From Alsobacter soli (GTDB taxonomy: Bacteria; Pseudomonadota; Alphaproteobacteria; Rhizobiales; Beijerinckiaceae): a DNA stretch of 64,000 nt. The position numbers and the translations under genes were made by a program. This document shows positions 31,585-41,480 of the stretch, in pieces. Below the pieces are notes generated by a model. That model searched no databases and was not told the DNA's origin. It saw only the letters and a program-made list of their open reading frames with translations. Each line of letters begins with the position of its first letter. Within the stretch, counting starts at the first letter, position 1. Where the stretch lies: positions 124,001-188,000 of the forward strand of contig NZ_PVZS01000002.1 of NCBI RefSeq assembly GCF_003004785.1. Reading direction: 5' to 3'.

Positions 31585-34269
31585 ATGTGTCGCCCCGCAC
31601 ACGGGTGCTGGCCTGCGCCAAGGGATGACGCCGAGGTCTTCGGGCGCTACCTGTTGGGCGTGAACGCCCCCGCGCCCGACGCCGCCCTGCTTCCGCCCCG
31701 CTTCGCGGCCTGGTTCGCGGCGCGCGGCTGGGCGCCGCGCCCGCACCAGCTGGCGCTGCTCGGCAAGGCCCGTGCCGGCCGCTCGGCTCTGCTGGTGGCC
31801 CCCACGGGCGCCGGCAAGACCCTCGCGGGCTTCCTGCCGAGCCTGGTGGAGCTGGCCGAGGCGCCACCGGGCGGGCTGGAGGGGAGGGGGTTGCACACCC
31901 TCTACGTCTCGCCCCTGAAGGCGCTGGCGACCGACATCGCCCGCAACCTCGAGGCGCCCATCGCCGAGATGGGCCTGCCGATCCGCATCGAGACGCGCAC
32001 GGGCGACACCCCCGCGCACAAGCGCGCGCGGCAGGTGCAGCGCCCGCCCGACATCCTGATGACCACGCCCGAGCAACTGGCCCTCATGCTCGCGCACCGG
32101 GACGCACGCGCGCTGTTCCGGAACCTGCGCCGGGTGGTGCTGGACGAGTTGCACGCGCTGGTGACATCCAAGCGCGGGGACCTGCTGTCCCTTGGCCTCG
32201 CCCGCCTGTGGCGGCTCGCGCCCAACCTCACGAGCGTCGGGCTCTCGGCCACGGTCCGGGAGCCGGACGACCTCCGGCGCTATCTGGCGCCGCAGGGTCG
32301 TGGCGCCATCGCGTTGGAGAGTCACGGCGTCGTCGCGCCGGAGAGTCGCGGCGCCGTCGCCGTCCCGAACGGCGGCTTGGCGCAGCCCATGGCCGACCTG
32401 GTCGTGGTGGAAGGCGGCGCCAGGCCGGACATCCGCATCCTGGAGGGCGCGCGCATCCTGCCGCTCGCCGGGCACAACGCCGTCCATGCGCTCGGCGACG
32501 TGTACGAGGCCATCAAGGCGCATCGCACCTCGCTGGTGTTTGTGAACACCCGCATGCAGGCCGAGTTCATGTTCCAGGAGCTCTGGCGCATCAACGAAGA
32601 CGGCCTCCCCATCGCGCTCCACCACGGCTCGCTGGACGTCGCCCAGCGCCGGAGGGTGGAGGCCGCCATGACGGCGGGGCAGCTCCGCGCCGTGGTGTGC
32701 ACCTCCACCCTCGACCTGGGCATCGACTGGGGCGACGTGGATCTCGTCATCAACATCGGCGCGCCGAAGGGCGCGAGCCGCCTGATGCAGCGCATCGGCC
32801 GGTCCAACCACCGCATGGACGAGGCCTCTCAGGCGCTGCTGGTCCCCGCCAACCGCTTCGAGATCATGGAGTGCCGCGCCGCCCTGGACGCGGTCGAGGA
32901 GGCCGCCCAGGACACGCCCGACGCCCGCGTCGGGGCGCTGGACGTGCTGGCCCAGCACGTCCTCGGCATGGCCTGCGCCGAGCCGTTCGACGCGAACGAG
33001 CTCTTCGCCGAGGTGACCTCCGCCAGCCCCTACGCCGGCCTCCCGAGGGAGGACTTCGACCGGGTGCTCGCCTTTGTGGCGACCGGCGGCTACGCGCTCG
33101 CGACGTACGAGCGCTTCGCCAAGATCCGCAGGGGCAAGGACGGCCTCTGGCGCGCGTCGAACCCGCGCGTGGCCCAGCAGTACCGCATGAATGTCGGCGC
33201 CATCGTGGAGGCCGCCATGCTGAAGGTGCGTCTCGGCCGCATCAAGCATGCCCGCCCGGGTTCGCCCGGCGTGGTGGCGCGTGGCGGGCGCGTGCTGGGC
33301 GAGGTGGAGGAATATTTCGCCGAGGGCCTGCTGCCCGGCGACACCTTCGTGTTCGCCGGCGAGGTGCTGCGCTTCGAGGCGCTGGCCGAGAACGAGGTCG
33401 TGGTGTCCCGCGCGCCGGCCGGCACGGACCCCAAGGTGCCCTCCTACGCGGGCGGCAAGTTCCCGCTCTCGACCTTCCTGGCCGCGCGCGTCCGCGCCAT
33501 GCTGGCCGACCCCGGCGAGTGGGGCCGCCTGCCGGGCGGCGTCGCCGAGTGGCTGGAGAACCAGCGCCAGCGCTCGCTTGTGCCGCGCCGGGACGACCTG
33601 CTGGTGGAGACGTTCCCGCGCGCCGGGCGCCACTACCTGGTCGCGTATCCTTTCGAGGGCCGGCTCGCGCACCAGACGCTCGGCATGCTGCTGACCCGCC
33701 GCCTGGAGCGCCTGCGCCTGCGGCCGCTGGGCTTCGTGGCGACCGACTACGGCCTCGCCGTCTGGGGCCTCTCCGACCTCAACGCGGCCGTGGCCCAGGG
33801 CCGGCTCGATCTCGCCGAGCTTTTCTCGGAGGACATGCTGGGCGACGACCTCGAGGAGTGGCTGGACGAATCCGCCCTGATGAAGCGCACCTTCCGCCAG
33901 TGCGCCATCATCGCCGGGCTGATCGAGCGCAACCACCCCGGCCAGCGCAAGACCGGCCGGCAGGTGACCATGTCGACCGACCTCGTCTACGACGTGCTGC
34001 GCCGGCACGAGCCCGACCACATCCTGCTCAAGGCCACGCGCCAGGATGCGGCGACAGGTCTCCTCGACCTGAAGCGCCTGGCAGGCATGTTGTCGCGCGT
34101 CCGGGGGCGAATCGTGCACAAGGCTCTCGAACGCGTCTCGCCGCTTGCGATCTCGGTGATGCTCGAGATCGGCCGCGAGGCGGTCTATGGCGAGGCGGCG
34201 GAGGACATCTTGGCCGAGGCGGAAGCGCAGATGATGGATGAGGCGCTGGGCGAGAGGGCGCCTGCGTGA
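31585..34269 (+). CDS. lhr: Ligase-associated Lhr-type DEXH helicase
   Basis: An 894-residue superfamily 2 helicase of the Lhr-core type. Walker A is APTGAGKT (about 72-79), motif II is DELH (187-190), and motif VI is QRIGRSNHR. A winged-helix domain and an Lhr C-terminal domain follow. Lhr family members are 3'-5' ATP-dependent helicases, here of the group linked to ATP-dependent ligase, exonuclease and PdeM. The ATG at 31585 is the best available start but its ribosome site is weak. Residues 238-261 are three copies of an 8-residue repeat. It overlaps pdeM by 4 bases. Confidence 0.88.
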   Translation: MCRPAHGCWPAPRDDAEVFGRYLLGVNAPAPDAALLPPRFAAWFAARGWAPRPHQLALLGKARAGRSALLVAPTGAGKTLAGFLPSLVELAEAPPGGLEGRGLHTLYVSPLKALATDIARNLEAPIAEMGLPIRIETRTGDTPAHKRARQVQRPPDILMTTPEQLALMLAHRDARALFRNLRRVVLDELHALVTSKRGDLLSLGLARLWRLAPNLTSVGLSATVREPDDLRRYLAPQGRGAIALESHGVVAPESRGAVAVPNGGLAQPMADLVVVEGGARPDIRILEGARILPLAGHNAVHALGDVYEAIKAHRTSLVFVNTRMQAEFMFQELWRINEDGLPIALHHGSLDVAQRRRVEAAMTAGQLRAVVCTSTLDLGIDWGDVDLVINIGAPKGASRLMQRIGRSNHRMDEASQALLVPANRFEIMECRAALDAVEEAAQDTPDARVGALDVLAQHVLGMACAEPFDANELFAEVTSASPYAGLPREDFDRVLAFVATGGYALATYERFAKIRRGKDGLWRASNPRVAQQYRMNVGAIVEAAMLKVRLGRIKHARPGSPGVVARGGRVLGEVEEYFAEGLLPGDTFVFAGEVLRFEALAENEVVVSRAPAGTDPKVPSYAGGKFPLSTFLAARVRAMLADPGEWGRLPGGVAEWLENQRQRSLVPRRDDLLVETFPRAGRHYLVAYPFEGRLAHQTLGMLLTRRLERLRLRPLGFVATDYGLAVWGLSDLNAAVAQGRLDLAELFSEDMLGDDLEEWLDESALMKRTFRQCAIIAGLIERNHPGQRKTGRQVTMSTDLVYDVLRRHEPDHILLKATRQDAATGLLDLKRLAGMLSRVRGRIVHKALERVSPLAISVMLEIGREAVYGEAAEDILAEAEAQMMDEALGERAPA
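32296..32367 (+). repeat. In-frame 24-base tandem repeat, three copies, within lhr
   Basis: Three adjacent 24-base units at 32296, 32320 and 32344 encode GRGAIALE, SHGVVAPE and SRGAVAVP. They lie between the RecA1 motifs and the second helicase domain, at a point where Lhr proteins need no insertion. Copy number could change by slippage without breaking the frame. Confidence 0.75.
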
Positions 34270-34982
34270 ACGCGCGTCCCCTGTCCTGGGCGCCGGGCGA
34301 GGCGTCCGAGGCGCCGCTCCCCGTCGGCGGTCTCGCGTTCCTGGCTTGCCGCTCCGGCGCGCTGTGGCTGGAGCGCGAGCGCCTCCTTGTCGTGGCCGAC
34401 CTGCACCTCGAGAAGGGCTCCGCCTTCGCGGCCCGCGGCCGCATGCTGCCGCCCTACGACAGCCGCGCCACGCTCGCCGCCCTGGCCGCAGTGGTCGCCC
34501 GGTTCCGGCCAGCCACGGTGCTGGTGCTCGGCGACGGCCTTCACGACGGCCGCGCCCTGGAGCGCATCCCGGCCGAGGACCTCGCGGCGCTGCGCGCCCT
34601 CCAGGGCCGGGCGGACTGGATCTGGGTGGCCGGCAACCACGATCCCGTCGCCCCGGCGGGCCTCGGCGGCCAGGGCTGCGACGAGATCGTCGTCGGCGAC
34701 GTCGCCTTCCGGCATGAGCCGAAGCCAGGGGAAACAGGGCCGGAGCTTGCGGGCCACCTCCATCCCGCCGCCAAGGTGGGGGGCCGGGGCCGCGCCGTGC
34801 GCCGCCGCTGCTTCGTCTCCAACGGACGCCGCTGCGTAATGCCGGCCTTCGGCGCCTACGCGGGCGGCCTCAACGTGCTGGACCGCGCCTTCGCGCCTCT
34901 GTTCGGCGCTCGTTTCACGGCCCACGTGGCCGGCGCGGAGCGCGTCTACACGGTCGCTCCCGCCCAACTCCGGCCGGACTGA
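34266..34982 (+). CDS. pdeM: Ligase-associated DNA damage response endonuclease PdeM
   Basis: A 238-residue calcineurin-type metallophosphoesterase. The metal-binding motifs are in order: VADLHLEKG, LGDGLHDGR, AGNHDPV and the late GHLHP. PdeM proteins occur with the Lhr helicase, exonuclease and ligase, and are thought to process DNA ends or nick DNA. The GTG start overlaps the lhr stop (GTGA). The gene converges on the DUF3429 gene with a 2-base gap. Confidence 0.88.
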   Translation: MNARPLSWAPGEASEAPLPVGGLAFLACRSGALWLERERLLVVADLHLEKGSAFAARGRMLPPYDSRATLAALAAVVARFRPATVLVLGDGLHDGRALERIPAEDLAALRALQGRADWIWVAGNHDPVAPAGLGGQGCDEIVVGDVAFRHEPKPGETGPELAGHLHPAAKVGGRGRAVRRRCFVSNGRRCVMPAFGAYAGGLNVLDRAFAPLFGARFTAHVAGAERVYTVAPAQLRPD

Positions 34983-34984
34983 GG

Positions 34985-35488
34985 CTATCCTTCCAGCCCC
35001 GGCGACAGCGCCAGGGCTGCGAGCAGCGTCAACACCACGGCTGCGGTCAGGATGAGACGCAAGGTCCCGTACCAGCGCGGCGCCGAGCCGCGCCACGCCA
35101 GCGCCACGTCGGACACGCATAGCACCAGGAAACAGCCGATCAGCACGACGAGGTCGTGGGGCCTGGGCATGAACAGCGCGCCCCACGCCACCAAGGGCGC
35201 CAGCACCGACATGGCGAACAGGCTTGGCGCGTGCGCGCGGTTGGGGATCAGCAGCCCCACCCCCCAGCGCACGCCGCCGAGGAAGGACGCGATCACCACC
35301 CCGTAGCCGACCAGCGCGGCCCGCGCCATGCCCGCCGGGAGCCCGTAGCGATGGTCCAACTCTACGAGGGTCGCCACCGTGAGCGCCACGAAGGGGATCA
35401 CGCCGGCCGCCCCAAGCGCCATGGCGCTCGCCGGAATGGCCCGGTCGTCGGGCGCCAGGGCTTGCGGCGGGGCTTCGGCGGCTGTCAT
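34985..35488 (-). CDS. DUF3429-family membrane protein
   Basis: A 167-residue protein with about five membrane segments. GAAGVIPFVAL, the ALVGYGVVIASFLGGVRWG segment and ALWRG-like VALAWRGSAPRWYGTLR match DUF3429, an inner-membrane family of unknown function. The ATG at 35488 has GAGGAGAC upstream. No clear operon partner. Confidence 0.8.
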   Translation of the reverse strand: MTAAEAPPQALAPDDRAIPASAMALGAAGVIPFVALTVATLVELDHRYGLPAGMARAALVGYGVVIASFLGGVRWGVGLLIPNRAHAPSLFAMSVLAPLVAWGALFMPRPHDLVVLIGCFLVLCVSDVALAWRGSAPRWYGTLRLILTAAVVLTLLAALALSPGLEG

Positions 35489-35555
35489 GGCGTCTCCTCG
35501 TTCGATGGCGGACAGCGATAGCGGAGGAGGCCGCCCCTGCCCAGAGGGCTACGGG

Positions 35556-36308
35556 TCAATCACGCCGGAAGATCACGGTGGCGAGCCAGCCGAAGGCGAC
35601 GGACATCAACGCTGTGGCGGCCCCGTACCAGATCGGATGCTGGCGCGCAGCCTGCGCGACCGCCTGCTCGAAGCCGACCTTGGTCACCTCGAAATTGGTG
35701 TCCTCCCGCGCCAGCAGCACGCCGCCCGAGAACAGCGCCACATCCACGTCGTACCCGCCGAGGGGCGCCGTCGCCGGCACAGGCACCACGGCGCGGAAGA
35801 TGGACGGCGTGATGAACGTCACCCCGCGCTCTTCCGACCGGTAGAGGCCCGCCTCGCGCTGGAGCCGGATCAGCGCGGTCCGGAAGGTCGGGTCGTAGAT
35901 GAGGTCGTACCCGGCCGGGTCGAGGATTGAGTCCAGCCCTAGACCGAAGCGCCGCCGCAGGTCCGGCGAGGCGATCTGCACGATCGGCCGCGACGAGATC
36001 TGCGCCAGGGTCGTAGGCACGTCCGCGAACTTGCGCTGGGCGAGGTTCATCCAGATCGGCCCGAGCCGCACCTTCTGCCGGACCACGGTCGACGCGCGCG
36101 GCCCTGCCGCGGTGACCACCACGTCGTAAGGCTCCTGCCGGGTGACGCTGCGCCGCTCGTTGTCGATGACGCCGAAAATGACCAGCTCGGCGCCCGTATA
36201 GGTGGACGTGATCTGCACCCGGTGGCTGGAAAGGGACAGCACCATGGTCTCGGCGCGGGCCGCAGCCGCCCACCAGCAGGCCAGAAGCGCCAGCGCCGCC
36301 CTCCTCAT
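35556..36308 (-). CDS. TIGR02186-family membrane protein partner of the TSUP exporter
   Basis: A 250-residue protein with a signal peptide (RRAALALLACWWAAAARAE), an extracytoplasmic beta-rich domain (MVLSLSSHRVQITSTYTGAELVIFG at its beginning) and a C-terminal membrane segment (YGAATALMSVAFGWLATVIF). It matches the alphaproteobacterial TIGR02186 family, which travels with TauE/SafE exporters. Its ATG overlaps the exporter's TGA (ATGA), so the pair is coupled. It probably forms part of the exporter or a periplasmic accessory; the role is unproven. Confidence 0.8.
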   Translation of the reverse strand: MRRAALALLACWWAAAARAETMVLSLSSHRVQITSTYTGAELVIFGVIDNERRSVTRQEPYDVVVTAAGPRASTVVRQKVRLGPIWMNLAQRKFADVPTTLAQISSRPIVQIASPDLRRRFGLGLDSILDPAGYDLIYDPTFRTALIRLQREAGLYRSEERGVTFITPSIFRAVVPVPATAPLGGYDVDVALFSGGVLLAREDTNFEVTKVGFEQAVAQAARQHPIWYGAATALMSVAFGWLATVIFRRD

Positions 36309-37228
36309 CGGCGGATCTCGATCAGTCCGAGCGAGAACAGCTCGTCCGGCCGCAGCACGATCTCGGAGGCGAAGCGGACGCCGACGGCCAGCACGATCAG
36401 CGCCAGCAACAGGCGGAAGTGGTCGCCCCGGATGTTCTGGCCGGCCCGCGCGCCGAACTGCGCCCCGAACACGCCGCCGAAGACCAGCAGCATCGCCAGG
36501 ATGATGTCCACCGACTGGTTGGTGGCGGCGTGCAGCATGATCGCCGCCAGCATGGTGAAGAGGATCTGGAACAGGGAGGTGCCGACCACGACGGCCGTGG
36601 GGACGCGGAACAGATAGATCAGCGCCGGGACCATCAGGAACCCGCCGCCGATGCCCAGCACCGCGCCCGCGAACCCGATCAGGATGGCGAGGAACAGCAG
36701 CGGCAGCACGCTCACGTAGAGCTTCGAGCGATTGAAGCGCATGCGCAGCGGCAGCCCGAAATACCAGGGATGCCCGGCCCGCCCGAGGGGCGCGGAGATC
36801 CCTTTGCGGGCGCTCAGCATCGCCTTCAGGCTCTCGGTGAGCATGAGCCCCCCGACCGACCCGAGCAGCGTGATGTAGGACAGCGTGATCACCAGATCGA
36901 GCTGTCCCAGTCGGCGCATGGCGTTGAAGAAAGCGACCCCCAGGACGGTGCCGACGACGCCCCCGGCCAGCAGCACGCCGCCCAGCTTGAAATCCAGCGC
37001 GCGCCGGCGCCAATACGCGATGGCGCCCGTCATCGACGAGGCCGCGATCTGGGCCGTTTCGGTCGCCACCGCCACCGCCGGCGGAATGCCGATGAAGATG
37101 AGCAGCGGGGTCATCAGGAATCCGCCGCCCACGCCGAACATGCCGGAGATGAAGCCCACGGCCGCGCCGATCCCCAGCACCAGGAAGATGCTGATGGGAA
37201 GCTCGGCGATGGGCAGATAAATCTGCAC
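36305..37228 (-). CDS. TSUP (TauE/SafE) family anion exporter
   Basis: A 307-residue membrane protein with 8-9 predicted segments. The two duplicated halves each begin with a glycine-rich signature, GFISGMFGVGGGFLMTPLL and GFAGAVLGIGGGFLMVPALI. Members export sulfite, sulfoacetate or related organosulfur anions. The cargo cannot be read here, as no taurine or sulfonate genes are nearby. It is the first gene of a two-gene operon with the TIGR02186 protein. Confidence 0.88.
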   Translation of the reverse strand: MQIYLPIAELPISIFLVLGIGAAVGFISGMFGVGGGFLMTPLLIFIGIPPAVAVATETAQIAASSMTGAIAYWRRRALDFKLGGVLLAGGVVGTVLGVAFFNAMRRLGQLDLVITLSYITLLGSVGGLMLTESLKAMLSARKGISAPLGRAGHPWYFGLPLRMRFNRSKLYVSVLPLLFLAILIGFAGAVLGIGGGFLMVPALIYLFRVPTAVVVGTSLFQILFTMLAAIMLHAATNQSVDIILAMLLVFGGVFGAQFGARAGQNIRGDHFRLLLALIVLAVGVRFASEIVLRPDELFSLGLIEIRR

Positions 37229-37359
37229 GGCGTTCGCCTTTCAACGGCAAGACGGAGGCGAATTCCATCAAGCGGACGGGCGCGCCGGCGTCAACGCCGG
37301 CCGGCTGAAGCGCGGCGGTTTGCCTGGCGCCGTTGCGCCGGCGCCGCGGCGCCGGGCCC

Positions 37360-40300
37360 TCAGAGCCGCGCCGACTTGCCCTTCGGCAGGGGCTGCTGGC
37401 CGATCGGCTCCTGCTCCCAGCCCCCCGCTGGCGACGCCACGTCGTTGACCTTGGGATCCTGCGGCTTGGCCTTGAACGCCTGCAGGGCCGCCTGGGCCGC
37501 CTTGAGGGCGTCCGCGTCCATCCGGGCGGCGACTTCGTCCCGCTTCTTGCCGGCGTCCTGGTCGCCTTGGGCGTAGGCGAGGGAGAACCAGAGCCAGCTC
37601 TCGCGCAGGTTCTGCTGCACGCCGAGCCCGCGGGCGGTCAGGATGGCCAGGTTGTACTGGCTGTCACGCACGCCGAGCTCCGCCGCCTTGCGGAACCATA
37701 CGGCCGCCGCAGCGTAGTCGGGCTTGCCGCCCGCGCCTTCGGCGATCAGCACGCCGAGATTGTGCATCGCCTTGGCGTTGCCTGCGTCCGCCGCCCGCTG
37801 GTACCAGCTCTTCGCCTGGGCCAGGTCCTTCGGAACCCCGACGCCCTTTTCGTAGATGCTGCCGAGACGATACTGGGCCGGCGCAAGCCCCAGGCCCGCG
37901 GCCTTCTCGAACCATTTCGCGGCAAGCTTGGGATCGCGGGCCGCGCCGCGCCCGTCGTTCAGGCGGGAGGCGACTTCGTAGAGAGCCGCCGGATCGTTCT
38001 GCTCGGCCGCCTTCTGCAGGCCCTTGGGCCACTGCCCGGCGGGCAGGAGAATCGAGGGCTGGCCGATGTCCGGCCCGAGGGACGGGGCGTTCGGAAGAGG
38101 CGGGGCCGTGGCCACGGATGGCGCCGGCCCGAGGGAACCCACGGTGGTGGGGTCCTTGGCCTCGCCTGGCCGCGTGAAGGCGGTGGTCGGAGGGTTCACC
38201 GGCCCGGCCGCCGTGAACGACTGCGCGGGGGCGGATGGAGGCGCCGAGGCAGGCGCGGCGGCCTGCTTTTCGGGGGCGGCGGCCGGCGCCTTTGATTGCT
38301 TCGCGGGATCGCGCGCCGGGACGTCGATGCGCGGACCCGATGCGCCCGGGTCGGCGGTCTCGCTCTCCAGGAAGTTGCGCGCGACCTGGGCGCTGCTAAG
38401 CGCGAGCACGACGGCGGCGAGACCGATCAGGATGGGCCGGCGCTTCGCTTCCACGTAGGCGCGAACCTGGTCGACCTTCGACCCGCCCGCGGCCGCCGTT
38501 TCGGCGAGATCGGCTTCGGCCCGCTTGGCGGGCTTCGACTTCTTCGCGGGCTTCGCGGCGCCGTCTCCGGCGCGGATGGATCCCAGCAGGGACTTGGGCG
38601 CGTCTTCCGCCGCCTGGGCGGCCTGGGCGGCCTTGCGGGCGGCGGCGATGAAGCTCGCCTGCGCCGATTCCTGAAGCTCGCCGCGTCCCGCGTCGGGATC
38701 GGCCGCGGTGGGCGACGGCCTGCCGCTGCCCGGCTCCAGGGGGAGATCCTCGGCAAGATCCATGACCGGCAGCATCGGGGGCTGCGCGGGCCGCTCGGCG
38801 GCGGGGCGGGGCGCCGGCTTGGGTGCGGCCGGCCGACTCGCCTCCGGAGCCAGGGCCCGGGCGGCTTCGGCCGCCGCGGCGGCCGCGGCCATTTTTTGGG
38901 CGGCCGCGCTCGCGGCGGCCACGGCGGGGCGATCGTTCGGAGAAGTGGACGCAGCAGCCGGCGAGCCCGTACGGGTCGCCTTCTCGGCGACGTCCAGCAG
39001 CCGCACGCGGTCGCTCGCCATGTCGGCTTCGAGCATCCCGAGCCGTTCGACGATCTTTTCGAGGGTGTCGTGAACGGCCTCGAGCGTTTGCCGGGTCCGC
39101 ACTTCTGCGAACTCGGAACCGCCGCGTGCCTGTCCGCCGCTGGAGAAGAGCGCCGCAGCCTGCTCGGCGGCCTTGCGGGCCGCGACATCGGCGGCTTCAA
39201 GGGCGCCGTTCTTGGCGTCGTCGATCTTGGCGAACAGGTCTCCGATGGAGCGCTCCATCGAGCGCAGGGCCGTAAAGCCTTCTCCGGACCGCTCCAGGGC
39301 GGCCGTCATGGATGACAGCTGGGCCGCGAGGTCGTCGAGCGACGGCGTGTCCTGGGGGGCGGAGCGCACTGTCTCCAGCTTCTCCCCGAGGGAGCGGATC
39401 ATGCTCTCCAGCGGGCTCAGGTCGGGCGCCTCGGTCCTGCGCTCAAGCGTGGTCTGGACGCGGTCGAGCCGGCTGCGCAGGTCGTCGAACTCGCCGCGGT
39501 CGCTGTCGCGCGAAGAGGCCTCGATCTTCTGGCCGATGTCGTCGAGGCGACGCTCCAACCGTGAGAAGGTCTCCTCCGGATTGAGGCGCCCGAGCGCCTC
39601 CCGGATCTCTGCGGCCGCGTCGCTCAGCTCCGCAAGCCCCGACGCCGTCTCGCCGCCGCCCCCGCGCGAGCGCTTGGCGAGCACGAGGTCAAGGCGCTGG
39701 CCGAGGGCCGCGACCTGCTTCTCGAGCGGCTCGAGCGACACGGGGCGCGCGGCCTTGGCCACGGTCGCTCGTACGTCGGCGATCTGGGATAGGATGGTCT
39801 CGACCACCTCCGCGGGCATGCCGGCGGCCGGAGCGCGGTCGAGCTTGAGGGCGAGCTGGCCGATGTCCTCGCGCAGGGCCGTGAGGTTCGCGACAGGCCG
39901 GAGCTCGTCGACGAGCGAACGCATGTCGTCCATGACGCGCTGCGCCGGGCCCAGGATGGCGTCCGCCGAGCCGCTGCGGGCCCAGCTTTCGACGCGTCCC
40001 GCCAGGTCCGCGACGCTGCGTTCCAGCGCCGCGAAGTCGCTGCGGTGATGGATCGCCTGCACCGACCGGGCGAGGTCCGCAAGCTCACGGCGCATCGCCT
40101 CCACGGTGGGGAATGCGCGCTCGTCCATGGCGTCGATGCGCTGGGAGAGGTTGACGACGTCGCCGCGCAAGCCGTCGAGCAGCGCCGCGGTGCGCTCGTT
40201 GTCCTCTGTCCGGCGAGCCCGGGCGCCCTGTAGGCGTTCCTGGCGGGCGCGAATCTGCGAGATCGCCTCGTCCAGCGTGTGGGCGGGCGCGGTGGGCTCA

Positions 40301-41256
40301 TCCTCGTCGTCCGCCGCGTCGAACGGCGCTGGCTCTGGGGAACGCCCGTCCAGGACGTCCAGAACGGCGGCGAGCTTCTGCTCGATCCGGGCGATGCGGG
40401 CCGACCGGGCGCGCTCGGCGTCGCGCTTGCTGTTCTGCTCGGTTTCCGAGAGCTTGTCGGCGATGTCGACCAGCCGGGCCTCGAGGTCCTTCATGGACGC
40501 CGTGGCCCGTGCCGAAGCAGATCCGTCCGGAGCCTGCGCCCGGGACTCGAGCCGCTGCTCGAGGCGGAGGATGGCGGTCTTGATGGGCTCGAGTTCGGTC
40601 GAGCTTTTCTGGCTGATCGACCGCTCCAGGGAATCCATCCGGCCCGTGACCAGCGCCAGGGCCTCCTTGAGCGCGGCGGACGTGCGCTCCTGGGCCTGCG
40701 CCAGCGACGTCATCTCGTCCCGGCGGCGCGTGTCCGAGCGCTCCATGAAGCGCACCATGGAATCCAGCGCCGTGGCCGTCTTTTCCTCGACGGCGTCCGT
40801 GCGGGCGCGGTTCTCCCGCATGGCCCGCTCGAGGATGGAGGCGAGGTCGTTGCGTTCGGGCAGGGGCTCGCCCAGGTCGCGCTCGTCGCGGATGGCCGAG
40901 CGCGGCAGGGCGGTGTCGGCGGCGCGCCGCGCGAGTTGCTCCAGCCGCGCCTCCAGGCTCGCCAGCTTCTCGGCGGCGCGCTCCTCTTCGGCGTAGTCCT
41001 GCTGGCTGCTGCGGCCGCGCTCGTCGGCGCCGGGTTCGCGGCGCTCCGGTTGCCCGCGCATGTCCGCCGGTTCGCGGCCTTCGCCCGCCTCACGCTGCTC
41101 GTGGGCCTCGCGCTGCTCGCGTTCCGAAGCGGTCTCGACGATCACCGTGTTGAGCCACTCCCCCAGGGTCATGCCGGCCCGGCGCGCTGCGTCCTTCGCG
41201 GCGTCTCGCGCGTTCGCGTCGACCCCCTTCACGCTCCACGGTATCGCCTGCTTCAT
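37360..41256 (-). CDS. PodJ-like polar localisation protein with coiled coils and Sel1 repeats
   Basis: A 1298-residue protein. The short N-terminal motif WSVKGVDANARDAAKDAARR followed by AGMTLGEWLN is typical of alphaproteobacterial PodJ-like proteins. Residues about 60-830 are long charged coiled coils. An Ala/Pro-rich region, one membrane segment (RPILIGLAAVVLALSSAQVA, about 940-960), and four to five C-terminal Sel1 repeats (such as AAKWFEKAAGLGLAPAQYRLG) follow. The layout is that of Caulobacter PodJ: cytoplasmic coiled coil, single membrane span, periplasmic Sel1/peptidoglycan-facing part. It probably organises a cell pole. The start ATG 41256 opens the conserved motif; frames running further upstream lack it. 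Confidence 0.82.
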   Translation of the reverse strand: MKQAIPWSVKGVDANARDAAKDAARRAGMTLGEWLNTVIVETASEREQREAHEQREAGEGREPADMRGQPERREPGADERGRSSQQDYAEEERAAEKLASLEARLEQLARRAADTALPRSAIRDERDLGEPLPERNDLASILERAMRENRARTDAVEEKTATALDSMVRFMERSDTRRRDEMTSLAQAQERTSAALKEALALVTGRMDSLERSISQKSSTELEPIKTAILRLEQRLESRAQAPDGSASARATASMKDLEARLVDIADKLSETEQNSKRDAERARSARIARIEQKLAAVLDVLDGRSPEPAPFDAADDEDEPTAPAHTLDEAISQIRARQERLQGARARRTEDNERTAALLDGLRGDVVNLSQRIDAMDERAFPTVEAMRRELADLARSVQAIHHRSDFAALERSVADLAGRVESWARSGSADAILGPAQRVMDDMRSLVDELRPVANLTALREDIGQLALKLDRAPAAGMPAEVVETILSQIADVRATVAKAARPVSLEPLEKQVAALGQRLDLVLAKRSRGGGGETASGLAELSDAAAEIREALGRLNPEETFSRLERRLDDIGQKIEASSRDSDRGEFDDLRSRLDRVQTTLERRTEAPDLSPLESMIRSLGEKLETVRSAPQDTPSLDDLAAQLSSMTAALERSGEGFTALRSMERSIGDLFAKIDDAKNGALEAADVAARKAAEQAAALFSSGGQARGGSEFAEVRTRQTLEAVHDTLEKIVERLGMLEADMASDRVRLLDVAEKATRTGSPAAASTSPNDRPAVAAASAAAQKMAAAAAAAEAARALAPEASRPAAPKPAPRPAAERPAQPPMLPVMDLAEDLPLEPGSGRPSPTAADPDAGRGELQESAQASFIAAARKAAQAAQAAEDAPKSLLGSIRAGDGAAKPAKKSKPAKRAEADLAETAAAGGSKVDQVRAYVEAKRRPILIGLAAVVLALSSAQVARNFLESETADPGASGPRIDVPARDPAKQSKAPAAAPEKQAAAPASAPPSAPAQSFTAAGPVNPPTTAFTRPGEAKDPTTVGSLGPAPSVATAPPLPNAPSLGPDIGQPSILLPAGQWPKGLQKAAEQNDPAALYEVASRLNDGRGAARDPKLAAKWFEKAAGLGLAPAQYRLGSIYEKGVGVPKDLAQAKSWYQRAADAGNAKAMHNLGVLIAEGAGGKPDYAAAAVWFRKAAELGVRDSQYNLAILTARGLGVQQNLRESWLWFSLAYAQGDQDAGKKRDEVAARMDADALKAAQAALQAFKAKPQDPKVNDVASPAGGWEQEPIGQQPLPKGKSARL

Positions 41257-41480
41257 GGTCACGCTCGTCCTGGCGGGCAGCCCGCTTCTGACGCTCGCGC
41301 GCCGGCCTGAGCCCGCGCGGGCGGTGAATCGGCCCTTTCGGGCCATGTTCACGGGTCCGACTTTTCTCGGGACAGGGTAAACAGGCCGTTAAGATCAGCC
41401 CTTCGCTTGTTAAGTTTCTGGTAGGGACGGCTTCAGGACAGGGCTCCCCGGCGCACCCGCTTCCATTCTGCGGGCTCATG

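Noticed and set aside
31138-34119. A 993-residue minus-strand frame covering lhr
   Set aside because: Only its last 110 codons are a real gene, with signal peptide and ribosome site at 31470. The rest is antisense to a clear helicase.
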